From Pythium myriotylum (taxonomy: Eukaryota; Oomycota; Peronosporomycetes; Pythiales; Pythiaceae), in assembly GCA_023091665.1 (NCBI GenBank), contig JALJCQ010000003.1, forward strand, positions 744,001 through 808,000: a DNA stretch of 64,000 nucleotides. The letters are read 5' to 3'. Every line of letters starts with the position of its first letter. The first letter of the stretch is position 1. This document shows positions 18,739 through 29,210 of the stretch, piece after piece. Both the position numbers and the translations under genes were made by a program. The notes under the pieces are model-generated. The model was not told where the DNA came from. It was given only the letters and a program-made list of their open reading frames with translations, and searched no databases.

Positions 18739-21057
18739 TCATGCAGCATCGTCCATGCGAACGTAGGGTGTCGCCTCGCTGGGTTGGCCATCGTCTGCTG
18801 CAGTGGGTCTTCCTGCAGGCTTCTCCTTGGTGATCAATAGCTTGCCGTTCTTGTCCGTTGCGGCGGTAGATTCGAAATCGCCAATGACGTCGTAAGGCTT
18901 GGCTTCTTCGATCTCAATAGGCGGGCGTCCAACGGGGACAGTGCCAGCCGCGGCTTCCTCGGGGTCCACGTCGATAATGATGTCCTTCTCCTCGTCACGC
19001 AGCGAGATGCCGAGGCAATTGACGGCCAAGTGGCGGATGTTTCGGTCGTAGTGGTGAACCATGTGATCCTGCAGCGCGCGCGAGTTGGTCCAGATGCGGC
19101 GGAAGTACGACGCGTCGCGGATCGTGTAAGTGAGCTCCTGCTCGCCACGAAGCATCGTGCAACCGCACGTTCGCGCCTCTTTAACCGTCAGGATATGGAC
19201 GATCTCACCCGGGACGTCAACTTCCTGCACGTCGTCGATCTCGGCGGTTTGCAAGAAGTCCATTCCCAGGAGACCCGTGTGCGTGTCCGTGGGGGATCGT
19301 TCTTGGCGGTTCTGAGGGGAGTCGTTGGCCGAGTTGTCAGAGGCCGCATGAGGAGTGCCCGGTTGAGTGGCGCCGGTGACGTCAATTTCGAGCTGACCGA
19401 CTTGAATGTCGCTCTTCTTGGCATTCAGCCCGACACCGTTCTGCTTGCCGTAGCGCACCTTGTACAGCTTCTCGGTGGCCACGGCGTTGAAGTGGTTGAT
19501 CATTTCGTCGCGCAGACGAGTGACATTGGCGATCGAGAGTCGAGGCACGATGTCGTCACTGAACACGGCCGTCGTCATGAACGACTTGGTCCAGTTCGCC
19601 GTCGCGGGATCAAACATCATCGGCGGTGCGTACAAGAACGCGCGCGTCGTGGGGAAGTTGCGTCTGAGTAGCAGACAGAGAATGGCGCCGACGCCGGCAC
19701 CCATGGAGTGGCCGCAGACGACAATGTTCCACGGCTCCTCGGCGTCAGGACCACAGTGCTGCTCAGCGAAGTCCCAGAAGATGGACTGGCGGGAGCCTTC
19801 CTGAAGATCTCCGTACAGAGATCGGGCTGTGCGCAACATGCCATAGTGCGTGGCTGTAGCATCGAGATCAGGCACGTCATCAGGCAGCTCTTCAGGGTTC
19901 ATGTTGACGATGTGGGCGAGGCCGTCGGTGACGAAATCGTAGAACGAGAAGCTGCCGCGCACACTGATGATGAGCTCGCGGCGCTGCTGGTCTTTGACAA
20001 TCGAGTAAGGCGCCGAGAAGACAAAGTTGTAGCAGTTGAGGTACACGAGCGAGCTGTTGTCAATGCCCGTGTAGCTCACGAACGACGCGCGGTTGCTTGT
20101 CACGACGTTGTCGTGTTCCACGACCTGGCCTTCGGTGAGGCGTTGCTTGCGGGAAAAGCAGTCGAAGATGCGGAACCACTTGAGCGGCGTGTACCAGACG
20201 TACATGGGCCAGCCGTACATACCAACAGCGAGACGGCCGTAGTACGAGAGATCGCGCAGCTTTGTCTCCTCGACCACTCGAGGGAATCGTTTGCGGGATT
20301 GCAGTTCTTCGTCGTGGTTGTCTTCGCGCTCCTGACGTTGGGCCTTGTTCACGAGTCCGAGGCAGAACATGAGATCGTTGAACTGAAGGCCCTCGTACTG
20401 CTTGCTCTTAAACCGCACGACGAAGAACTTGCCGAGCATCTTGCCCAGACTCTCGAAGATGTCTTCGTCCGTCGCGTGCGACCGCGTCGAGCTGCACGTG
20501 AACACGCGGAACATGTTCATGCATCTCCGCTGCCAACGTTTCTCAGCCTCGACGATGTCGGCGCTCGTGTGTACGCCGCACAGGTAGGACGTGCAGCTCG
20601 CGACGATCACGACCACGAGCGAGAAAACAAAGTCGAAGTGCTGAAAGTAGGTGACGTCGTCGGCGGCGTCCTGCATGTCGTCCGAGTCGTTGATGCAGTC
20701 CGAGGTGTCGGCCGGGAAGGAGCTTTCGCCGTAGATGCCCCAGACGAGCGTGAAGACGTAGATGAGGAAGACCATGAGGATGACGGCGTTCTCAGGGCGG
20801 TGGACGCGGTACACAGTCGAGCAGAGCGTCATGGCGCAGCTCAGAATCAGCAGCGCGGCGGCCACGAGGTGCACGATGAACGCGACGTCGAACCACACAA
20901 AGAGGTCCTTGACGCGCTTGCAGAGCTTGAATCCATGCGGCCGCGAGATGGCGCCGTAGGCGATGAGCAGTGGGAGGTGGTGCAGCAGCACGAGCAGCAC
21001 GAAGGGCGTGATGTACGCGCGCGGGTTGAGCACCACGCGCTTGACGTTGAACGCCAT
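18739..21057 (-). CDS. Membrane lipase class 3, diacylglycerol-lipase-like
   Basis: Single-exon gene of 772 residues, start ATG 21057 (MAFNVKRVVL). Four hydrophobic spans occupy about residues 12-200, followed by a cytosolic alpha/beta-hydrolase domain. The nucleophile elbow is GHSMGAGVGA (Ser near 449). Downstream come the likely acid (FSDDIVPRLSIANV) and a likely His in SRALQDHMVHHY. Four membrane spans ahead of a class 3 lipase domain is the arrangement of animal sn-1 diacylglycerol lipases, which release 2-monoacylglycerol and fatty acid from diacylglycerol. The substrate in this organism is inferred. A variable charged insert (about 570-650) and an acidic tail look disordered. It ends 76 bp from the PDZ-like paralogue B, tail to tail. 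Confidence 0.88.
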   Translation of the reverse strand: MAFNVKRVVLNPRAYITPFVLLVLLHHLPLLIAYGAISRPHGFKLCKRVKDLFVWFDVAFIVHLVAAALLILSCAMTLCSTVYRVHRPENAVILMVFLIYVFTLVWGIYGESSFPADTSDCINDSDDMQDAADDVTYFQHFDFVFSLVVVIVASCTSYLCGVHTSADIVEAEKRWQRRCMNMFRVFTCSSTRSHATDEDIFESLGKMLGKFFVVRFKSKQYEGLQFNDLMFCLGLVNKAQRQEREDNHDEELQSRKRFPRVVEETKLRDLSYYGRLAVGMYGWPMYVWYTPLKWFRIFDCFSRKQRLTEGQVVEHDNVVTSNRASFVSYTGIDNSSLVYLNCYNFVFSAPYSIVKDQQRRELIISVRGSFSFYDFVTDGLAHIVNMNPEELPDDVPDLDATATHYGMLRTARSLYGDLQEGSRQSIFWDFAEQHCGPDAEEPWNIVVCGHSMGAGVGAILCLLLRRNFPTTRAFLYAPPMMFDPATANWTKSFMTTAVFSDDIVPRLSIANVTRLRDEMINHFNAVATEKLYKVRYGKQNGVGLNAKKSDIQVGQLEIDVTGATQPGTPHAASDNSANDSPQNRQERSPTDTHTGLLGMDFLQTAEIDDVQEVDVPGEIVHILTVKEARTCGCTMLRGEQELTYTIRDASYFRRIWTNSRALQDHMVHHYDRNIRHLAVNCLGISLRDEEKDIIIDVDPEEAAAGTVPVGRPPIEIEEAKPYDVIGDFESTAATDKNGKLLITKEKPAGRPTAADDGQPSEATPYVRMDDAA

Positions 21058-22892
21058 GGCTAAGCGTGAGACGGCCGATCGGTGAGTGTGGTCACGTCGA
21101 TGCAGCGTGGGACGAAAAGATGATGCCGAGGCATTGGCTCGGAAGGACAAGGGGGGTGTCCCAAAGGAGATTGCGATCGTCAACAGCTCCATGTGGATCG
21201 ATGGATAGCGACCATCACTCCGCACAGCCAGTTTCGGAACCGTAAACATGCGGCACTGATATCCCATATTCAAGTAGATCGACACATCGTGCAGCCCAAC
21301 GTAGGATGAAAACCTACTCAATTAGGTTACAATACTAATTGTCACAGACGGGTGATGGAGGAAAGGCAAGCTGTCGAGTGGGTAATCCGACTTGATGGCC
21401 ACCAGGCCTCTTATTCTCCCCTCCCCCTTTCTTATTCTTATGCGGAACATGCGTCGTGCGAGAGATTAGTCGTGTGCGCCAGCCGCATTCGGAAGGCATC
21501 ACGATGCGTCACCCGCACAATTTTCGCTTCTTCTCGCATCGGAACCCCCAAGAGACTTGGAGTGGGTTGCCCAGTGGATTGTGCCGCCAAGAGATATGAT
21601 ACGGTAACGGTCGTCGCGAGGGTGCAGCTCAGACTGCTTGCAGCCAGGTCTTCGATGGAAAACTGCCGACGGGGTCTCGACGCGCCTGTCTGCTGGTTCC
21701 CATGGCGGAGAGAGAGAGAGCAAGTTCAATCGACGTGTCGTTCCTCGAAATCCGATGGGGGGAGGAAGTTTTGCCTTCCGAGCATGGAGCTGCTGGTGAG
21801 CTCGGCCGCTTTGGAGTCTCCTAATAGTCGCTCCCGATCTCACTTGATGCTAGTGGATGCAAGTCTCGCGAGATGACGTGAGTTCGCTATCAGCTTGGGG
21901 GTGGATGGTCCTTTACGGAGTTGTTTGTCTTCAACGCATTTCCGAGTCTTTAGGAGACGTCGACGAACGCTGGCTCACAGTAGGCGTATACAGATGGGCG
22001 GAGCTCGCGGATAACGTTCCTTCAGATTGAAACTGCTGGCCTGGACTGGCCCGAGCGCCTCATGAGATCAAGTTGAGATGTGCGAACGCCTCTTGTGAAT
22101 CCCCTGGTGCCGGCAACTGCGAGTGCGCGCAGAGGCATCGATGTCTCACCTGCGCGGAATTTTGGGCTGTTGGACACAACGACGTTGTCTCATTTGGAAG
22201 GAAGTCGCTCATGAAGCCGTCAGGATGAGGTTGTGTGGCAGGCTGCGAGAGCCACCACACAAACCACCTGCGTTCGGACGATTAAGACTTGGCGAGACAA
22301 ACCTCGTGCTTCTGGCTTCGTCGCTGTCAAACAAGATACGAATCGTCCCCTCGAGCCAAGCAGGTGTAGTGTGGGTTTAGGCTCGGATTAGTCGAGTCTT
22401 GATAGTTCGACACGTCGTCATGTCTCGACGCCCTCCATTCCGAGTGTACTTATGACAACGTAGAACTTCGCTGTATATTTAGCGACTTGAAGGAGCGAGT
22501 TGAGACGACGGCAGTCCTCGCGATTTGTTCTGAGGACTCGTGCAGGAAGCAGTCCCAGTCATGACCAGCGATTCGCCCTGTCCATGATTGAACTCGTCAA
22601 TGGGTGCTTTGTCACAATGGCCTCACCAGCGATTAGTATGAATTCTGACAGGATACTGTTTTCCGTGACTCAAAATAAACTCTCTTCTCGAAACCCATGT
22701 ATTAGTTACTACAGGCTATGGATTCATAGATAGTTGGTGGTGCACGGAAGAATGGACCCTGCACCTGTATGAGTCTCGCGCGACTCGCCGACGTATTCCC
22801 GTGATGGGTGCGACTTCTCCACCGCGTCGCGCGGGCGTCTCGTGTCGCGCGCAATGCCGCGGCTCATTAATTAATCTCCGTGGCTCCTCGCG
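21058..22892. other. Gene-free interval between lipase and ABC transporter B
   Basis: About 1.8 kb between divergent genes without a convincing coding frame. It includes a short GA run at 21711-21720. Near the transporter start, GCTCATT at 22862-22868 fits the first half of the oomycete initiator consensus (GCTCATTYYNCAWTTT) and lies 25 bp before ATG 22893, so it is a likely transcription start region. The remainder shows no domain, repeat or RNA that I recognise. Confidence 0.5.
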
Positions 22893-25800
22893 ATGGCGCT
22901 CGCGCTCCTGGCCAACCAGACGGCGGTGCTCAGCGACGCCGACCTCTCGCGAGGCGACCCGCGAGACGTCTTGTTCACCATCGGCGTGCGGTTGCTGCAG
23001 AAAGACCCACAGTATGTGGCCTGCGCCATGCGCACGGGGCTCTTCCAGTTCATCCCCACGGGCCCCGCCGGCGAGCCGCGCAACACCTCGGCCTTCGACG
23101 GCCTCGGCGCGCTGCTCGGACTCGACGCGGCCACAGCGTTCGGCGGCTGCCGACTCGCATGCGGCGAGGTCGACTTCGTGCCTCAGTCGCAGTGCTGTGC
23201 CGCGTCGAGGCGGCTACGCGAGTGCCAACTCTCGCCAGGCGCGAGTATGTACACAAATTACACGACAATGCTGACGACGATGCTGTCCTACAAGAGCGAG
23301 TGCGAGGATGTCGAGGCCTCCACCATCTCGCTCTGGACGCTCTCGGGCGTGTTGATCCTGCTGCTCATTGTGCTTGCTCTTGCGACGCGGCAGATGGTGC
23401 GAAGACAAAGCCGCCCGACAAGCGTCGAGCAAGTCGAAGCCGACACCTCCAACGCCAAGCCCTCGCGGTGGACGTCGCTGCTGCTGTCGTGGCGACAGGT
23501 CGGCAATCTCGTGTGGAAGAATCTACGCATCAAGTGCGCCAAGTCCGTGTCACTCGTGATGGAGATCTTGCTCCCGCTGCTGCTGGCCTGTGGGCTCGTG
23601 CTGCTCGCCAACATCGACTCGATCTTCAGAAACCGATTCGACTTCTACGGCTTTTTCGATCAGAACGGCGAGTTCCAAGAGTACGATCCAAAGGTCATCA
23701 ACCGAAATATCGCGGCGCAGATCGCTGCCAATCCGCCACCCGCCAACGGGTTCATTTGCACCGAGTTCAACTACGAGACGTCCTTGTTCATGCCGCTCTC
23801 CGGAGCCAAGAAGGCGTTCTACACGAACGGACAAACTGTGGTGGGCCTCTTCTTGCTCATCGTCTACATCAAGTTCGTATCGCGCACGACGGCTATGATG
23901 GTCATCGAGAAGGAATCACGGATCCGCGAGATTATGAAGATCATGGGCCTCTCCGACCGAGCCGTAATCCTCTCGTGGATTCTCACGACGGCCGCGACGG
24001 CCGCACCGCTGTCGTTCGCCATGGCCGCGCTACTCAAGTACACGAATGTATTTCCCCACGGGTCCTACATCACGCTCGTGTGGCTCCTCTTCATCTTCAG
24101 CATGACTATCACGGCTTTCGGGTACTTCATGACACCATTCTTCAACAAGTCCCGCACGGCAGCGATCGCGTCGGTGCTTGCGTGGATCGTGCTCTATTTC
24201 CCCTACTTTGCTGTCCAATCCAAGTCAAACGCCAGGAAATATGCGACTGCGCTATCACCGCCGACGGCTTTAGGACTCGCGATCGACAATCTCATGCGCC
24301 ACGCTCAGCTCGGCACGGGCATGCTGTACGACGCAGCAATCACACGCTCGCCCGTCAAAGTTCCCACGCCGTTTTCCATGTGCTGCATGCTGGTACTCGA
24401 CTGCGTTCTTCTCTTCGCACTCGGCTGGTACTTCGATCAAGTTGTCCCACAAGACCACGGCATCACGCGCAAGTGGAATTTCCTCCTCACTCGCGAGTAT
24501 TGGGCAAGAAATTCAGGTGTCTGTGCTAAGGATCCAGTCACACCTGGCCCAACCGACTTTGCGGACCTCTCAACACCCATGGCCAACTCTACTGCAGAAG
24601 TCGGCATCGCTGTTGCTTCCGACTCGGAGAGACGAGTTGCAGTTATCGAACCTGTGTCTGCGCCACTAGCTACGCAAGAACGCTCGGGGAAGTGCCTACA
24701 GATCACCCGCCTGCGCAAAGTCTTCACGACTGACGACTCTGAGCGTATCGCCGTGGACGATCTCACGCTCACCATGTACTCTGGCCAGATCACAGCGCTT
24801 CTAGGCCACAACGGCGCCGGCAAGACCACGACCATCTCGATGCTCACAGGGCTCACGCCGCCTACGAGTGGCGACGCCACACTCTATGGGCGATCGATCC
24901 GCCGCGACTTCGATGAGCTACGGCACATGATGGGGATTTGCCCACAGCACGACGTGCTGTTAGGCGATTTGTCGGTGGAGGACCACCTGCTCTTCTTTGG
25001 AACGATGAAGAACGTGGCTCCTGACCAACTACAGATCGAAGTGGACAAGATGATTCGCGAGGTTGGACTGACAGAGAAGCGTAAAGTGCCATCCAAGAGT
25101 CTCTCGGGCGGCCAGAAGCGCAAGTTGAGTGTGGCGCTGGCGTTCATCGGCGACAGTAAGCTCGTGTTTCTCGACGAACCGACGTCCGGCATGGACCCGT
25201 ACTCGCGTCGCTTCACATGGAATCTGCTGCAGCGTAACCGAGATGACCGCGTGATCGTGCTGACAACACACTTCATGGACGAGGCTGATATCCTCGGTGA
25301 CCGCATCGCGATCATGGCGGACGGTCAGCTGTGCTGTGCTGGCACGTCTCTGTTTTTGAAGAATCGTTTTGGCGCTGGCTACAACCTCACGCTGATCAAG
25401 GCGGATTCATCCTGCGAGGTCTCTGTAGTGACTACGTTCCTGCGCCAGTTTGTGCCCGACGCCAAGTGCTTGAGTGACCATGGGTCGGAGTTGGTGTTCC
25501 AGCTTCCGAGCGACACGGTAACATCGTTCCCGACCATGCTGGAAACGCTGGATGTGGAGATGGCGAGGCTCCATGTGGCTCAGTACGGCATCTCAGTGAC
25601 GACCCTGGAAGAAGTGTTCCTTCGTATCTCGAGAGACCGTGAAGAAGCCTCTGGACGTAGAAGTGCGTTCGTCAGCCAACGGCACCTCGACATCAAAGAG
25701 CCTTCGTTCGAGTGCGGCACGCCGACATTCAGCTCGCAGCTCTCGGCCATGGTGAGCAAGCGCTTCCGTATAACACGCCGGGACCGCAAGAGCCTCCTCA

Positions 25801-28361
25801 ACTCGGTTGCAATTCCGATCATCCTTTTATTGATTGCTGCTCTCATTCCTGAGATTCAGGTCGCATCCTACTTGCCCAACTACGCCGAGTCGTTACCCAG
25901 CCAAGAGACGCAGGCATCGTGCAATCTCCAGTCGGCAAACATCGCATGGCGATCACGCGGAGACGATATATCTTGCCAGCGCCGTTTTGATTACTGCCAA
26001 ATGGGCATCTTCAAGTGTGAGTCACGAGTTTGTTGTTCGCAGAAAGATCCGCGATCGCCCGTTTACCCCTGCAGTCGCTGCTCGGACAAATCTCGTGAAT
26101 GCTACAACCCGACGTGCATGTCCGAGGAAGGTGCAAAAGCTCAGGTTTCGCTCAATTCGTTTCTACGTGCAACCATTGTCGCGCTCGCGTTTGCGTTCAT
26201 CCCGGCGGCCATCGTGGCCTTTATCGTCCGTGAGAAGAATCCGATCCAGAACGCTACGATCCTGCAGCTCATCTGTGGGGCCAAGTCGGCCGCGTACTGG
26301 CTCGCCAACTGGAGCCACGACGCCATCATCATCTGTCTCTCTGTCGCTGTCGCCGCGATCATCGTGCCCGTGACGTCTCGCGGATTACCCGACATCACGG
26401 CACAAGAGGTGTTTGCAATCATTTGCGTGCTCGTATCCCACGCCATGGCTGTGATCCCCATGGCATATGTGGTCTCGCATCGCTACGAGAAACACTCGTC
26501 GGCGCAAACAGCGCTACTTGTCTTCGGCTTCGTGACGGGTGGTGCATTGAGCATCATCTCCTTCCTCTGTCGGATGATGGACATCGAGCTATCAAGTTCC
26601 GGGAATGGACTACTGCTTTCGACACTAGACCGCAGCTACCTGAGGTGGATTTACTTGCTGCTCCCAGGATACGCGCTTAACTCGGGCATCTTCGAGATTG
26701 CGATGCACCGCGTCAGCCACAAGCCGCTTGTCAACAGTTCAAACCGTCCGTTGACCCCGCCGTCGTTCTTTGGGCTCTCCCCTTGGCTAGGGAGCGGGGA
26801 CTGCTCGATCGAGTGCTGGGATTTTCCCGGTGACGGATGCTGCGTACGCGGTGTGTTTGCACTGGACGTTGCTGGCGCACCAATCCTGTATGGATTTGTG
26901 GAGGCGGTTCTCTTCGCTGCTATTCTCTTTTTGATCCAGCGCAAAACTATCAAGTGGACGAAAGAGGAGGACACCACGGCCAGAAAACCAGGAGCGTCTG
27001 ACAACACGGAAGACAGCGACGTCGCTGCGGAGCGTCACCGCGTGCAGGGTGTCCTCCCGAGTGAACGTGACGCTGTCTTCGTCCGCAACTTGCGACAGCA
27101 GTACAAGGGCGGCAAGATCGCTCTGGACGATCTCTGCCTCGCCATCCCCAAGGGCGAGTGCTTCGGATACCTAGGTATTAACGGCGCCGGCAAGTCGACG
27201 ACCATGAAGATCCTCACGGGCCAGCTCGCGCCGACCAATGGGTTCGCGTCACTGGGTGGGTATGATCTCGCGACGTCGCGCGACCAGGCAAGAACAGTGC
27301 TGGGCTACTGTCCGCAGTTCGACTCGCTCCACGACCTGCTGAAAGTGCAGGAGCAGCTGGAGCTGTACGCGCGTCTGAAGGGCATCCCGGCGAGCCAGGT
27401 CGGCGCTGCTGTGGACCAGAAGATCCACGAGCTTGGTCTCGAAGAGTACCGCCACAAGCTGACACGCGGTCTGAGTGGCGGCAACAAGCGCAAGGTGTCG
27501 ACGGCGATCGCGCTGCTTGGCGCGCCGCGCATCATCTTCCTGGACGAGCCGTCGACGGGCGTGGACCCGAGCTCGCGGCGCAAGATGTGGGACGTGATCG
27601 CGGGCGTGTGCGCTGAGAAGGACTCGTGCGTGGTGCTGACGACGCACAGCATGGAGGAGTGCGAGGCGCTGGCGACGCGCGTGGGCATTCTCGTGAGCGG
27701 GCGGCTGCAGTGTCTGGGCAGCGTGGAGCACCTCAAGCAGAAGTTCGGCAAGGGCTACACAGTCGAGGTCAAGCTGCAGGAGCCATCGGCGGCGATGGTG
27801 GAGACGCTGGCTGAGCACGTGAAGGGCGTCGTGGGCGACGCGGGAAGCGTGACGTTGGCGAATCTGGGCGAAGTGTGCGCGGTGCTCGGCGATCCAGGTC
27901 GTCGCGAAGAGATTGAGGGCGGCGAGGCGAGTGCGTCGGTGCTGACACAGCTGCTGCGAGCGGACGGACACGTGCCGGTGTCGACGCTGTGCGAGTGGTG
28001 GGCGGGCGAGGACCTGGGCGCTGGTCTGGTGGACTTTTTCTCGTCGCGGCTGCCGGGCAGCGAGGTCGTGGAGCAGCAGGGCGCGGCACATTTCCGGTTC
28101 CAGGTGCCGCGCCGCGAGGGCCTGCGGCCGAGTGCGATCTTCCGTCTGCTGGAGGAGGCCAAGGCGTCGCTTCGCGTGGGCGAGTACAGTGTGAGCGACA
28201 CGACGCTGGAGCACATTTTCAACACGATGGCGGCGCAGCAAGAGGAGGAGCAGCTGGAGGTCGAGGGCGTGGCGGTGGTGGGCGTGGACGGAGAGACGAG
28301 GTCGTTGCCGCGGCGGCGACGCGCGTACCGACGCGCGAGCAGCTCGCTGCCGTTGATTTAG
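22893..28361 (+). CDS. ABCA-subfamily full transporter B (1822 aa)
   Basis: Intronless full ABCA transporter starting at ATG 22893 (MALALLANQT). Like transporter A it has a Cys-rich N-terminal segment (ACAMRTGLF, GGCRLAC, QCC, SEC) and an extra span before the usual ABCA start (LVWKNLRIKCAKSVSLVMEI). ATPase domain 1 has Walker A GHNGAGKTTT (about 641) and LSGGQ (about 737); domain 2 has GINGAGKSTT (about 1427) and LSGGNKRKVS. The second Cys-rich loop (CCSQKD, CSRCSD, CYNPTCMS) is conserved. Two segments are almost identical to transporter C on the opposite strand: 24675-25553 (ATPase domain 1) and 27009 to the stop (ATPase domain 2 and C-terminus). The rest differs clearly, so the gene is a mosaic. 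The 3-prime third is visibly richer in G+C than the matching part of transporter A. Substrate unknown; a lipid is likely from the family. Confidence 0.93.
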   Translation: MALALLANQTAVLSDADLSRGDPRDVLFTIGVRLLQKDPQYVACAMRTGLFQFIPTGPAGEPRNTSAFDGLGALLGLDAATAFGGCRLACGEVDFVPQSQCCAASRRLRECQLSPGASMYTNYTTMLTTMLSYKSECEDVEASTISLWTLSGVLILLLIVLALATRQMVRRQSRPTSVEQVEADTSNAKPSRWTSLLLSWRQVGNLVWKNLRIKCAKSVSLVMEILLPLLLACGLVLLANIDSIFRNRFDFYGFFDQNGEFQEYDPKVINRNIAAQIAANPPPANGFICTEFNYETSLFMPLSGAKKAFYTNGQTVVGLFLLIVYIKFVSRTTAMMVIEKESRIREIMKIMGLSDRAVILSWILTTAATAAPLSFAMAALLKYTNVFPHGSYITLVWLLFIFSMTITAFGYFMTPFFNKSRTAAIASVLAWIVLYFPYFAVQSKSNARKYATALSPPTALGLAIDNLMRHAQLGTGMLYDAAITRSPVKVPTPFSMCCMLVLDCVLLFALGWYFDQVVPQDHGITRKWNFLLTREYWARNSGVCAKDPVTPGPTDFADLSTPMANSTAEVGIAVASDSERRVAVIEPVSAPLATQERSGKCLQITRLRKVFTTDDSERIAVDDLTLTMYSGQITALLGHNGAGKTTTISMLTGLTPPTSGDATLYGRSIRRDFDELRHMMGICPQHDVLLGDLSVEDHLLFFGTMKNVAPDQLQIEVDKMIREVGLTEKRKVPSKSLSGGQKRKLSVALAFIGDSKLVFLDEPTSGMDPYSRRFTWNLLQRNRDDRVIVLTTHFMDEADILGDRIAIMADGQLCCAGTSLFLKNRFGAGYNLTLIKADSSCEVSVVTTFLRQFVPDAKCLSDHGSELVFQLPSDTVTSFPTMLETLDVEMARLHVAQYGISVTTLEEVFLRISRDREEASGRRSAFVSQRHLDIKEPSFECGTPTFSSQLSAMVSKRFRITRRDRKSLLNSVAIPIILLLIAALIPEIQVASYLPNYAESLPSQETQASCNLQSANIAWRSRGDDISCQRRFDYCQMGIFKCESRVCCSQKDPRSPVYPCSRCSDKSRECYNPTCMSEEGAKAQVSLNSFLRATIVALAFAFIPAAIVAFIVREKNPIQNATILQLICGAKSAAYWLANWSHDAIIICLSVAVAAIIVPVTSRGLPDITAQEVFAIICVLVSHAMAVIPMAYVVSHRYEKHSSAQTALLVFGFVTGGALSIISFLCRMMDIELSSSGNGLLLSTLDRSYLRWIYLLLPGYALNSGIFEIAMHRVSHKPLVNSSNRPLTPPSFFGLSPWLGSGDCSIECWDFPGDGCCVRGVFALDVAGAPILYGFVEAVLFAAILFLIQRKTIKWTKEEDTTARKPGASDNTEDSDVAAERHRVQGVLPSERDAVFVRNLRQQYKGGKIALDDLCLAIPKGECFGYLGINGAGKSTTMKILTGQLAPTNGFASLGGYDLATSRDQARTVLGYCPQFDSLHDLLKVQEQLELYARLKGIPASQVGAAVDQKIHELGLEEYRHKLTRGLSGGNKRKVSTAIALLGAPRIIFLDEPSTGVDPSSRRKMWDVIAGVCAEKDSCVVLTTHSMEECEALATRVGILVSGRLQCLGSVEHLKQKFGKGYTVEVKLQEPSAAMVETLAEHVKGVVGDAGSVTLANLGEVCAVLGDPGRREEIEGGEASASVLTQLLRADGHVPVSTLCEWWAGEDLGAGLVDFFSSRLPGSEVVEQQGAAHFRFQVPRREGLRPSAIFRLLEEAKASLRVGEYSVSDTTLEHIFNTMAAQQEEEQLEVEGVAVVGVDGETRSLPRRRRAYRRASSSLPLI
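24675..25553 (+). repeat. Near-identical tract 1, copy in transporter B
   Basis: This 879-bp tract over ATPase domain 1 is matched in reverse complement by 41354-42232 in transporter C. I found only about two substitutions, both silent (Glu GAG/GAA and Ser TCC/TCA), and no indel. Immediately outside the tract the two genes differ often, including amino-acid changes at Val/Met, Ala/Val and Ile/Val just after 25553. Sharp edges point to gene conversion rather than simple shared ancestry. Confidence 0.9.
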
Positions 28362-28449
28362 AGTTAGAGTAACGTTAGAGGAAAGTGCTTGGAGCGTGAG
28401 CTCTCCGTCAATCAATTGTGGATGGCTTCGATCAATGGAGACCGGGAAA

Positions 28450-28553
28450 GTTATCTGCGACATGAGACGAGATGTTGCCTTCAACTTCCTGGCTGTAGAA
28501 TCGGTGAAACTGACTCGGGTACTTTTCCAACGGATTTCCGCGGAACTGCCCCT
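28450..28553 (+). repeat. Dispersed noncoding block (copy 1)
   Basis: A block from GTTATCTGCGACATGAGAC to GGATTTCCGCGGAACTGCC, in the gap between transporter B and the Gly/Trp-rich gene. A related version lies at 32438-32570 on the same strand, and an exact inverted copy at 38378-38481 inside the right arm. Relative to the Gly/Trp-rich genes the 32438 copy is flipped, so the block has moved or inverted independently of the gene. It may be a small mobile element or a promoter module. Confidence 0.6.
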
Positions 28554-28661
28554 CGCGACCACGATTGAGAGCTTGGACAGCCAATTCAAGCCACGGTGTC
28601 GCTGCCCCACGACTCGCACTTCGCCTTTCGCGACCAACACAACAAGACCGACTCACCAACC

Positions 28662-29210
28662 ATGAAGATCGCTTCCTTCGCCGCCTCCGTTGCCGCCTGC
28701 GTCGTGCTCGCAGCCACCAACGCCAACGCCAACGCTAACGCCAACGCCAATGCGAATGTGGACGCCAACATCGCCCACGTGCCCACGCCACAGGAGGCCT
28801 TGGAGGCCGCGCAGAAGATCACGCCGCCCGCCGGCATCGTGCTCACGGGAGCGACCGAGCCGATCGAGAAGCCGTCCAACTTTGACGCCGTGGTGAAAAC
28901 GGAGACGGCAGATGGGGCGACGGACACGACGACCATGAGCGGCGCCAAGGGCGAGGATGAGAGTGGGGAGGAGAAGGAAACGGAGAAGGAGGCGTTGCAA
29001 GAGTACTGGGGAGGTCTCGGATGGGGTGGCCTGCGCGGTTGGGGTGGCTGGGGTGGCTGGGGCGGCTTCAAACCGTACCGCTTCGGGTACTCGTGTGGGG
29101 GTTTGGGCGGCTGGGCGTATCCTCTGGGGTACTGGAACGCGTTTGGCGCGGGTTTGTGGGGTGGCGGTTGTGGTCTGGGCCTCGCGTACGGTGGGCTCTT
29201 CTACTGCTGA
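28662..29210 (+). CDS. Secreted Gly/Trp-rich protein, copy 1 (182 aa)
   Basis: Small single-exon gene. Start at ATG 28662; upstream in-frame ATGs would put a hydrophilic stretch before the signal peptide. Residues 1-18 (MKIASFAASVAACVVLAA) form a clear signal peptide. A run of Asn-Ala dipeptides follows (about 19-34), then a conserved acidic/Thr-rich linker (VPTPQEALEAAQKITPP; EESGEEKETEKEA-type), and a C-terminal domain of about 65 residues made of GGW/GW repeats with Tyr, Phe and Cys, ending in FYC. I infer an extracellular structural or cell-wall-associated protein; no catalytic domain is visible. Two more copies occur at 31717-32247 and 37721-38269. It lies 300 bp downstream of transporter B in the same direction and inside the left arm of the inverted repeat. 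Confidence 0.82.
   Translation: MKIASFAASVAACVVLAATNANANANANANANVDANIAHVPTPQEALEAAQKITPPAGIVLTGATEPIEKPSNFDAVVKTETADGATDTTTMSGAKGEDESGEEKETEKEALQEYWGGLGWGGLRGWGGWGGWGGFKPYRFGYSCGGLGGWAYPLGYWNAFGAGLWGGGCGLGLAYGGLFYC

Noticed and set aside
19708..21063. 451-residue open frame opposite the lipase gene
   Set aside because: Val/Arg/Glu-rich antisense shadow of the lipase codons.
21711..21720. GA run as a regulatory GAGA element
   Set aside because: Only about ten bases long with no partner sites; treated as simple sequence.
27249..28640. Long open frame opposite the end of transporter B, and its mirror at 38291-39682
   Set aside because: Arg/His/Leu-rich translation with no domain, produced by the strong G+C third-position bias of the transporter on the other strand; identity between the two follows from the inverted repeat.
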